A stretch of DNA of 64,000 nucleotides. Origin: Aplectana chamaeleonis (taxonomy: Eukaryota; Nematoda; Chromadorea; Rhabditida; Cosmocercidae). Under the pieces are notes generated by a model, which saw nothing but the letters and a program-made list of their open reading frames with translations, searched no databases and had not been told where the DNA came from. Position 1 is the first letter of the stretch; every line of letters begins with the position of its first letter. Location of the stretch: NCBI GenBank assembly GCA_029168955.1, contig JAPDOI010000418.1, positions 382,001-446,000 of the forward strand. Direction: 5' to 3'. This document shows positions 56,201-64,000 of this stretch, in pieces. The position numbers and the translations under genes are program-made.

Positions 56201-59200
56201 TCTTGCTTGACTCTCGGCTTCGGCGTATCTCCTGGTGTCACTCACTCCTTTCTTCTCCCGTGACGATTCGGCTCAAAAAGCGCTGTTTACAACCGCGTGT
56301 TGCTCGGTGGCGCGCGAGGTGTTGAGCAGCGACTTGAAGAAGCCTTCTGGGTATTTCATTTCCAAGTCTGAAAAATAGGAAAAATAACCGCATCCAAAAA
56401 AAAACGAATGACGTAGTTTTGTGGAGCGGAAAAAACGCTTCTCATTGAATACAAACTCGGTCCACCGCGCTTGGCCGAAGGACCAACACTGAAAGGCTTA
56501 AAAGCTGCTAAAGTCAAATGGCGAGAAACTTTCGCTTCAACCTAATACTTTTCCAGTGAGTGAGGCTCCTCTACCCGCCGGAAAAGTTTATTCCAAAACT
56601 AAGTTCTTAGTTGTAATGCTCCAGTATGACTTGAGGAAATAGTGCTCGCTTGACACAAATCTGTCACTATGGTTTTTACAAGGTTGTTCAATAAGTTTTG
56701 TCGTTCGATAAGAAAACACAGTTTAATAGTTCAAAATACACTTTATTATTTAGTGTAATCTCTCTGAACATTAATACACTTGAAAAAAAAACAAAAAAAA
56801 ATGAATTAAAAAATCCAAAAAAACTCATCCATAGTGATGAATCGACGCAGAAAATTGACCTTACCCGTTTAAGGCGCTCCAAATGTGTTGAGAAGGTCGC
56901 ATTCGAATGCGTTTCTGCTCCATTGTGAGCGAATGCGGCAACCATTGTGCACACAGCTTTCTAAAACCCTAAATTTCACTTAAAATATGGCTCATACTGC
57001 TTAATGAGATGTGTATAGCCTCTACTAAATCTCACTCAGTCAATCGACGATTTTCCAAAACCATATCCTGTAGTTTGGCTATGATTTCTGGTGTTGATGC
57101 GCTTTTTGGACGTCCTTCACGTGGATCGTCTTCAAGGCTTGTACGACCACGTTTAAATTCAGCAGCCCATCTTTCTACTGTTCCAATTGTAGGGGAACAA
57201 TCGTTATACACTTTTAACATTCGTTTGTGATTTTCTTTCGGTGCTACACTTTCCAAAAATAAGAATTTTATTACTGCACGATATTCAATTCATTCCATTG
57301 CTGTGACACGGCGACACTAAAAGGCTTGTAAACAAAGAATGAATTGACAGATTGAAATGAAACTTCACATTAGTTCATAGGAAGAGTGTACCAACAAAGC
57401 AAAAAAATTGGGCTAGTAGCAACGTCCTCTCTTGTTGAACGACAAAACTTATTGAACAACCTGGTATAGTGCCAAACACTCGAAACTGTTTTCTGTATGT
57501 CCGCAGGATGAGCAGCGCACTCGAATAACGATATTATATTATATTAAAATATAATATCATTCTTTGTCGAGTGCGCTGCTCATCCTGCGTACATACAGAA
57601 AACAGTAATATATTCCGTGCTCTGGCAGGTTCTACATGGGGTAGCTCAAAGGAAGTATTGCGTGTCACGTGCAAGGCGATGATACAGCCCATACTGGAGT
57701 ATGGAGCTCCGGTCTGGTCAAAGCACTTGACGGAAACGTCCTGGAACAAACTTCAGCGAACATAAAACGCTGCTCTACGTGCCATCACTGGATGCCCTCA
57801 ATCCACTCCTGTATCCCACCTACATCAAGAATGTGCACTACTTACTGTAAAGCAGCATTGCCAATTGCAGACGCAACAGTTCCATATCGGCATAGTCAGG
57901 AATGCCACACACCCCAATTATCCCCTGCTATCATCCGTTATATGCCGCTGTCTCTGTCAATGACCGTCAACGTTGGGCGACCTCAGAGCTCAACCGGAAG
58001 AGGCTCCTGCAGATGGAGCACACCAGATTTGTCAATGAATACCCCTCCTGTGCTGCTCCCAATTCTATACTCGACGGTGTACTGCTTAAGGTCGATTGTA
58101 GTGAAAAGGACTTACCAAGACGCTCCTGAGTATATCTGGCAGGTCTGCGCTGTGGACATTCCTCAAGGCCTATGTCCATAGGATCGATCCATCGATTCCC
58201 GACGAATGTCCTGATTGCCACGGCACGGGGCATGATTCATTACATTTATTTTAATTCCCAGTTCGACCAACTTCTCTGACAGCTCTGGATATGTGGAAAA
58301 AGCCGTGGGATGTGGCCGCCTTCCTGCGCCTATGAGAAGAAGCTCGCTGTGGCCGATAAGAAGAAGACAAAGAACGATGTGTGTAACTGTCGCTTGGCCT
58401 TCCAAACTGTTTTGTTCATTGTGTCAGAAGTCAAAAAATCGGATCGAACTTTAGTAGTCGTTGGCGTCGATTTGAAAGCAAATCGATTAGGATCACGACC
58501 TTTCTGAGCAACCATCTTCCTTGGTCTTCTAGACTCTCCCTCGCTCTCTATGGAGTCAGAATAGTTCTGGTACCTGCTGGTAATTTTCAAAGAACGGCGG
58601 AGTTTTTTGACGATCCTCAGATTGGTCATATCAACAGGTTTCATGGGTTGCAGTTTGGTTAGCCCGAACTTGGAGGAGCTCGGGGTATCCCTCTATACTT
58701 TGCTTAACACATACCTCTTCTCTCCTATCAAATTTGCGGGAAAACTTTTTTGAATTGTGTTTTTCTTCTATTTTGATTTTTTTAACAGTTTCGCACCATA
58801 CTTAAATTTGAAATGACTCCAATTTAACAGGTACGACAGGGCAATGGATATTGCCCACTCTGCCACATACGATGATATTGGTTTCGAGTTGGCCTGTGTA
58901 ATGTATAATATTGGCGCTGTTCACGCGCATGTGGCAGTGAATGAGAATAGAGAAGGTGAAGATGTAAGTTTTTTTGCTTTTTATATCGCCCTGGGATAGT
59001 TTTTCCTCAATATTTTTGTGGATGCTTTTTCAGAGTATCAAGAACGCCTTCATGCATTATCAGTACGCCGCATGGCCTCTCCAGCACCTTCGTGATAAGT
59101 TGAATGCTTCAAAATATGCGTCTGTTGATTTCGACAAGGAGCTACTAACGTTTTTTGTCAATGTACTTTTGGTGGGTGTTCGACAATAAAAAAATTTGGA

Positions 59201-62200
59201 GGATCTGAACAGAATAATTTTCCTGTCTTCCATTCAGGGCCAAGCTCAAGAGTGCTTACTAGAGAAAAGTCTGATCGATCACCGAAGCAATCTGGTTGTG
59301 GCCAAGCTTGCGATTCACCTACGAGATAGATATCAGGAGTGTTTGAGGCACTTGGAGAATTCGAACCTATGCGACTACGTCTCATCGCATAAATATAAGG
59401 CGAGGTTTTATCAAGACTTGGGATTCGACTTTTTTTAAAGGTGGAATTATGAGGTTGAATATGCTTATTGTTAGTGAGGCATATTTGAGCCTGGACGTGG
59501 TTCATTGCTCTAGGAAAAATGTGATCCTTGTAAAATCGTTATGATTTAGCTATGGACACGAACTTGCGCTATCAAGAGCGAGTTGTACGGATGTGTTGCG
59601 ATGATTCATATGGGATGTCAGGCGGATGAGGACAAGAAGATGGGAACAAGGTTTTTTTGAATCCATGGAATATCTTTAAGTGCGCTATTACACCTCGTCT
59701 GATATTCCAGGTTTGGGTATTACAAGTTGGCTAATGAGCATCTGTCTTCCATTCTCAAGCTGGCTGAGAAGGAGGATCGAGAGGCGATGAGGGCATCCAT
59801 AGGATTTCTTTCGGATGTGGTGGGAACGAAGTAGGTTTCGTTCCAATTTTCATCATTCATTATGGTTCCTCGTGCCTTTCGCTCCGAAATCGGGTTTTCT
59901 GTCGGACCTAGTGTTTGCGAAAATCGGGTCAAATTAAAGAAAAACGTTTGGAGGTGCATTAACAAATGAATGTGAGGAATCGCTAGGTTCTCATTAGTTT
60001 AGATTACTTTTCGAAGTAGGCGGCGCGACCATCTTGAATGCCAGATTAAATCAGATCGTCTCCTCCCAAGTTATAACATTCCCTGGCTTTTGTGCTTTTG
60101 TGCTTGTGCTCAAATATGTAATCTAGGGATTACCTGCTAGTGGATCGGGCATGGGAAACGAGCACAGTCTATTTGCGTAGCAGGCGAACTTTCTATTACA
60201 TAGACATCTGGGGTGTCCGAATCGGCGCGGTAGGCTCTCTAGTAGGTTACCTCGTCGAATTGAAAGGTTCTTGAGCAGTAGCAGGTGGTCTTTTCAAAGG
60301 GACTGCGTGGCGCAGAGAGGCAGAACTCTTGCCGCACCCCCTTTCCCACGCAGCAGCGCGTCGTCCTGTAACTGAAGCACGTGGAGCGGACAGACAAAAT
60401 CTTAGCTGCACCCCCCCGTCGTTTTCCAAGGAGCAGCACATGCTCCCTCCTATCGTCCGGGTCCTTGTCACGGCTCGCAGCAAGGAGTCACCGTTACCGC
60501 AGTCCGCGACAAGGACATCGTCTTTGTCACGGTCGACACCGAAAGAGCTTCCCTCGCTGAGGATGGTGAGGGAAGACCCCCTCAGCGGTCAAAATCGTCT
60601 AGAAAGTGACTCGTAGTCACATCCCAGGAGCGGCCCTGAAAGGCCATCTGCGCTCTCTATGGAATGGGGTCCCTTAATACATGTTGTGCGGGTGAGGTTT
60701 CTGATCAATTGTGAAGCAATCCAAGTGTTAAAGCGAAACCGTGTCGTGGCCCAATAGAAAGCCTAGGTGTTGCCGCACATGCTTCTTTGGACGACAGGGT
60801 CAAACGGGACGTTGCTTAAGTTTTCGAAATAGGAGAGACCCTTCCTCCTACCTTCATTTTTTTATTCAAAAAAAAAACTAATTTTTCGCGTACCCCTTGC
60901 GAGGCGCGATTCTTTGGTAGTTTATATTTGATTACTAAAACTGTCAGACGCCAAGAATTCGTTCAGTAGTCGATATCAATCGTCTAAAACCTTAGCAACG
61001 TTACGATCCTTTCCTTTGATGCAGGGTTGAGCAGAGTTGCGAATTGGCGCAACGGGGATGGTAAAAATTTTGGGAAATTTTGGACAAGAAATGAATTTTG
61101 TTTTCGTGGGGGCACGTAAAATTTTTGGAGAGACATGGGAATTTTCTCCAAACCACTTGGTAAAGCAAAATGAGAAAGGAAAGGGAAAATCATTCTTTCT
61201 AAACACAAATTTGATAATTTCCCAGATTTGTCACTTGAAAAAATTGAACGATTTTTTTTATTTCGAGAAGGGGGATCGTGAAATTTTTCCAAAATCTTTT
61301 CCAACAGGAGGGGAGTCGTATCTTTAATAAAAATTGGCGCAACGGTCTGCCCAACCGTGCTTTGGTGTCTTAAAATATTGAGAATTTTCGCAATCCTTCC
61401 CGACTAACCTCATTTTCGGGGCAAAATTTTGCGCCCCCTCCCACCCCGTTGCGAATTTTCGCAACCCCGCTTGAAACTGTTGGACGACGATTAGGCCATG
61501 TGACGCCCGAAAAGCACGGGGCCGTATCGTTGTCTACAGCGCTTTGTAGTCGAGTCGAAAGCCTATCGTGACCAATTCGGACTCCCCATTCGTGCGAGTA
61601 CTGAACCACTAGGGGCTTGAGTGCTAGAAACACGGTGGTTTATCAATGTTTACTTGCCGCACCAGGAGATCCAAGAGTGGTGGGACGACTAAGTTCCCTA
61701 CACAAGCCCGTTGGGCCAACAGTGCAGTGGCCAACCTCTAGAGATCTCGAAAGGTGCGAGTAGAGACGATAAAGAGAGGTTTATTTGCTTATGTGAGGGC
61801 TTGCCTCAAAATATTGTCATTAGACGAACAGTAGACTCAAATTCGGGACATGCCCCGTTTTGCGGATTTTAAGTGAAAGTTTTTGGGAGGGTTGTAAAAA
61901 AAGTAGGTCGAAACAACAGAATTTCCGGGGCTGTAGGCTCAGCGCTCGAAAATGGAAGAGTCAACTCGTCTTTTGCAGTTTGAATTCTACTCGAGGCCGC
62001 TTCGGATCAATGGAACAGCAGTCTTTTGTAGTTTGAAACAGCTGGATATTCTAAACAAGTAAAGCGGTCCCGATTGGAATTTGAACTGGAGAAGACCGGG
62101 GAACTTCATCTTTTTGTGCACTGGGTCTACAACTCACTTCCCAGAGGTGGTTTGCAAGTTTTCTGGTTGCTGAGGGAACGCAGCCCTACCTAAATCTGAC

Positions 62201-63724
62201 ACAATGACCCGCTTGTCCATGATTACTGCCTTTGAAGACATCACTCGAGTACTGTTGTTTTGTGCCGACTGCGTCAGCGCTTTAGTTCACATTACAGGAT
62301 GAGCTATGCATCATAGTTCCAATTTATGTAAATTTGTACTGCTTCCGGGAAATCATGTTTTTTAATCCCCGAATTGACCTCCAGGTCATTTGGGTTGCTT
62401 TTACGTGATTTTCTGAACAGCGATGACCTCTCTAAACTTTCCAGGTTGACCAATGCCAAGAAAGAGAACGAGTTCATTTATCACGACCGTGTTCCAGCGA
62501 ATGAAGAGCTGTGTAAGGACCTTGAGGTAGGGACATTCTCCCAGGGCTTTTTTTTCATCGTTTGCATTTTAAATACGTTATTTGTACTATTATGTCGTAT
62601 TCTTTTAGGGACTCTGCAAAGTTCGGCCACTCTCGTTTGATCCTTTAGACCCGTCTGTAGGTGGAGAGGACTTGTTCGGAGGACTTCTTCCTCCAGGTGT
62701 TATCAAGGCTGTTTCCGAATACGAGGAGGAAAAGGCGAGACTGAAGCGTGAAGTCTTAGAGAGAGTGAATCAACGAGATGATGAATTGAAGTAATTTTTT
62801 TATAATTCATTCTAAAAAAATAGGTATAACTGTTTTCTGTGAGTTTCAGTGCTTTCTGAGTTTCAGTGCTTTCCTGGTTTCTCTTCGGATAGATGAAATC
62901 GACCTGGAAGCAGATTCAGCATCACCTGTATTGCCAGACATGCTGCTCGAAAGGAATGCTGCTCTCAGTACTCAGCCGGATGCGATTCCAAAGTTGCTGG
63001 AGAGCTTACAGAGTTTGTTGTTTTTTCAGCTTTTCAAGTATAATCGCGTTCATTTCAAATTTTCAGTATCTGTAAACGTTTAGAAGTTGGTGATTTGGCC
63101 CGCGAAGCCGGTACGAAATTGAGTGGGTTGACAGGACGCTTGGCGGAGGTGGACTTACCCGAAATTGTGGGTTCTTCCTATTTGGCCTGAGATCCATATT
63201 TTAAAAAATTTTACTTCTGAAAGTAGTTTAGGGATTTAGTTTGTGGAATTAGTGGATTTACTTCAATTTCCCCTAGTCCGGAAGGGTTTTCTAGAATGCT
63301 AGGGTCAACTTTTGTTTGGAAGACGGTTTTTGTGGTTGACTGGTCGGCTAGAAAAGTCAGTAGGTTCTTGTGTTAGCGAGATTTTTTTCATTTTAGATCT
63401 CTGATGAAGGCTACAAGGCTATCAAGACGGAACTGGAGAGGCTGACTGAGCATCATAACAAAGCAAGGTCAGTTTACTCTTCAGGTGGCATATTTTTTGT
63501 GATTACGCGATACGGAAGTCAAGATTGACGTACAAATGGCCTTTGAACCCTACCCAAGGTTGCCTCTGGGTAAACATATAACACATTTTGTGACAAGTTT
63601 TCTTCTAGGTCCAATAATGTGGAGCTGCATAAAGCTCTGGCTGCTCACTCAACTAATCTCCATCTGCTCAGTCTCCCAATAGCCGAGTTAACATTGAAGA
63701 TATCTGGTCCGGCAATCAATGCAG
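53202..63724 (+). CDS. ego-2: Bro1-domain HD-PTP (PTPN23) orthologue, N-terminal part
   Basis: Fourteen plus-strand exons: 53202-53294, 54270-54344, 54425-54552, 58831-58963, 59034-59171, 59238-59399, 59550-59650, 59711-59830, 62445-62526, 62609-62790, 62867-63037, 63067-63166, 63397-63467 and 63609-63724, giving 557 codons; the gene continues past the window. Residues 1 to about 390 form a Bro1 domain (YNIGAVHAHV, GQAQECLLEKSLID at 190, AKKENEFIYHDRVP at about 320), followed by the start of the V-shaped coiled-coil domain. GQAQECLLEK and the order of blocks fit HD-PTP better than ALIX. The family sorts ubiquitinated receptors at endosomes with ESCRT-III; the C-terminal phosphatase-like domain would lie to the right. 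Junction phases agree throughout. Oddities: intron 6 starts with GC (AAG|GCGAGG), and the exon 11/12 join requires a 29-nt intron (63038-63066) to stay in frame. Introns 3 (4.3 kb) and 8 (2.6 kb) are swollen by transposons. Confidence 0.93.
53380..53856. mobile_element. TTAA-flanked MITE (AGGCACAGTCC ends) in ego-2 intron 1
   Basis: It begins AGGCACAGTCCAAGCTC after TTAA (53376-53379) and ends GGTTGGACTGTGCCC before TTAA (53857-53860). About 53620-53856 matches 36990-37232. 477 bp, non-coding. Confidence 0.82.
54781..55646 (-). pseudogene. CR1-like LINE reverse transcriptase, C-terminal part, in ego-2 intron 3
   Basis: The minus strand encodes the end of a CR1-clade reverse transcriptase. 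It has the active-site block AFSAFADDFKLYKPI, LPLSSEKTKVMKLGK and LGFLIKDDLNFDDH. A one-base deletion creates a stop near 55197, and the protein continues in another frame with NPYKKGSIDALEKVQNTFTRR, GLTTLQHRRSRFDMIMMYKI and a terminal FNKLLRSGLV. The upstream part of the element is cut exactly where the mariner sequence begins (55647). Confidence 0.9.
55647..56340 (-). pseudogene. mariner transposase remnant (C-terminal), in ego-2 intron 3
   Basis: The terminus TTGGGTTGAGAAATAAGTTC follows TA (55645-55646). The minus strand carries ELAWEVLQHPPCSPDLASYD and DHLFRSSSNQN, the mariner catalytic-domain end (compare HPPYSPDLAPSDYHLFRSL). A frameshift follows, then WEEVVNSNGEHIFDQF. The other terminal repeat was not found, so the right boundary is approximate. 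Confidence 0.82.
56679..57464 (-). mobile_element. Internally deleted mariner with intact TIRs and TA flanks
   Basis: The left CAAGGTTGTTCAATAAGTTT(TGTCGTTC) and the right (GAACGACA)AAACTTATTGAACAACCTGG are inverted repeats of 28 bases with one difference, flanked by TA (56677-56678 and 57465-57466). At 786 bp it is shorter than a complete mariner (about 1.3 kb). It lies in ego-2 intron 3. Confidence 0.93.
57032..57256 (-). pseudogene. mariner transposase N-terminal (helix-turn-helix) fragment
   Basis: This is a 74-codon minus-strand frame inside the mariner at 56679-57464. TVERWAAEFKRGRTSLEDDP and REGRPKSASTPEIIAK form the usual mariner DNA-binding region (W-x-x-x-F, then DDPR-GRP). The DDE catalytic domain is missing through internal deletion, so it cannot be autonomous. 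Confidence 0.88.
57484..57607. repeat. About 124-bp inverted repeat at the broken 5' end of a LINE
   Basis: ACTGTTTTCTGTATGTCCGC... on the left is the reverse complement of ...GCGTACATACAGAAAACAGT on the right, and the arms include GAGCAGCGCACTCG / CGAGTGCGCTGCTC. The right arm is LINE coding sequence that continues into the Jockey-like fragment, so the left arm is an inverted copy of LINE sequence. Confidence 0.88.
57548..58345 (+). pseudogene. Jockey-like LINE reverse transcriptase C-terminus, in ego-2 intron 3
   Basis: Plus-strand frames carry MIQPILEYGAPVWSKHL, then AALRAITGCPQSTPVSHLHQ, IPDECPDCHGTGHDSLHL and LDMWKKPWDVAAFLRL before a stop. Block for block this is the same C-terminus as the minus-strand copy at 21423-22108, including the C-x2-C-x4-H zinc-knuckle-like pattern. 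It contains several stops and frameshifts. It is 5'-truncated at the inverted repeat 57484-57607. Confidence 0.87.
58330..58644 (-). other. Unrecognised 104-codon ORF in ego-2 intron 3
   Basis: Minus-strand frame with a basic, serine-rich segment (IVKKLRRSLKITSRYQNYSD, RRPRKMVAQKGRD). No domain recognised. It overlaps the end of the Jockey-like fragment on the other strand. It may be LINE ORF1 debris or chance; no splice or expression evidence. Confidence 0.2.
60236..60700 (+). repeat. GC-rich dispersed repeat in ego-2 intron 8
   Basis: The 3' part shares GCGGTCAAAA, AGTGACTCGTAGTCAC (around 60606-60620), TCCCAGG and GTTGTGCGGGTGA with 29700-29860 in icmt-1 intron 2. The 5' part has CAGCAGCGCG and GGAGCAGCACATGC stretches. 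No gene. Confidence 0.6.
61022..61359. mobile_element. hAT-like MITE with 8-bp duplication (7 of 8 match), ego-2 intron 8
   Basis: It starts CAGGGTTGAGCAGAGTTGCG and ends CGCAACGGTCTGCCCAACCG(TG). The flanks are CTTTGATG (61014-61021) and CTTTGGTG (61360-61367). Same family as 19265-19748 and 10829-11203. A further right-type end (CGCAACCCCGCTTGAAACTG) is at about 61460-61479. Confidence 0.85.
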
Positions 63725-64000
63725 GTTGGTTTCTCACAGGGATGAGCGAGTTTGTTTTCTCTCAGTAATCCGTTCTCGTAAAACGGAACGAACATTTCTG
63801 AAAGCGAAAATTGGAACCTTAAAAACCTTATTAAATCGGATTGTTTGAAAAGGCTCACGCTGTCACGGTCACGGCGTGGTTGAGAGGGGGCCACAGTCTT
63901 GGCCACCGCATCTCTTCGGCTGATCGCCAACTATTCTTCACTATTCAACGCACAATAAGTCGCCAACTTACAGAAGTGAATTCAACTTCTGATTGAAAAC

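Noticed and set aside
53202..63724. ALIX (alx-1) as the identity of the Bro1 gene
   Set aside because: The segment GQAQECLLEKSLID and the following V-domain start resemble HD-PTP/PTPN23 more closely than ALIX, which has AQAQE followed by a different sequence. The missing C-terminus would settle it.

Overview
This window is animal nuclear DNA, most likely from a clade V (strongylid-type) parasitic nematode. The evidence is three intron-rich genes with short GT...TTTCAG introns, candidate spliced-leader acceptors just upstream of start codons, RTE-, CR1- and Jockey-like LINEs, mariner remnants, and dense families of small inverted-repeat transposons (MITEs). The species cannot be fixed from the sequence. 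Homology statements rest on recognised motifs recalled from the families, because no database search was possible.

Three host genes can be reconstructed. (1) An isoprenylcysteine carboxyl methyltransferase (icmt-1/ICMT-like) lies on the minus strand at 26974-30704, with five exons and 284 codons. (2) A TMEM234-like small membrane protein lies on the minus strand at 49879-51848, with four exons and 154 codons. (3) The N-terminal half of a Bro1-domain HD-PTP/PTPN23 orthologue (C. elegans ego-2-like) starts at 53202 on the plus strand; fourteen exons are visible and it runs off the right edge. The TMEM234-like and ego-2-like genes are divergent, with starts 1.35 kb apart.

Layout. 0-1.8 kb: an RTE-type LINE cut by the window edge, followed by a (TA)n tract. 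2-23 kb: no convincing host gene; nested MITEs of TA-, TWA-, TTAA- and 8-bp-target types, an inverted pair of tRNA-like sequences, a mariner remnant and a Jockey-like LINE fragment. 23.2-26.4 kb: a second, nearly identical RTE copy. 27-30.7 kb: icmt-1. 31-49 kb: accessory DNA with two almost identical 690-bp MITEs, a clustered repeat array (43.2-45.0 kb), a 183-bp foldback element and a 653-bp element that is nearly all inverted arms. 49.9-64 kb: TMEM234-like and ego-2-like genes, whose introns carry CR1, Jockey, mariner and MITE insertions.

The three genes are unrelated in pathway (CAAX-protein methylation, a small membrane protein, and endosomal sorting) and there is no operon. I found no CRISPR array, rRNA gene or new multi-gene system. 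The most notable content is the record of transposon activity: several non-autonomous families with intact target-site duplications, nested insertions that can be ordered in time, and unusual introns (two GC-AG introns and one apparent 29-nt intron) in the host genes.
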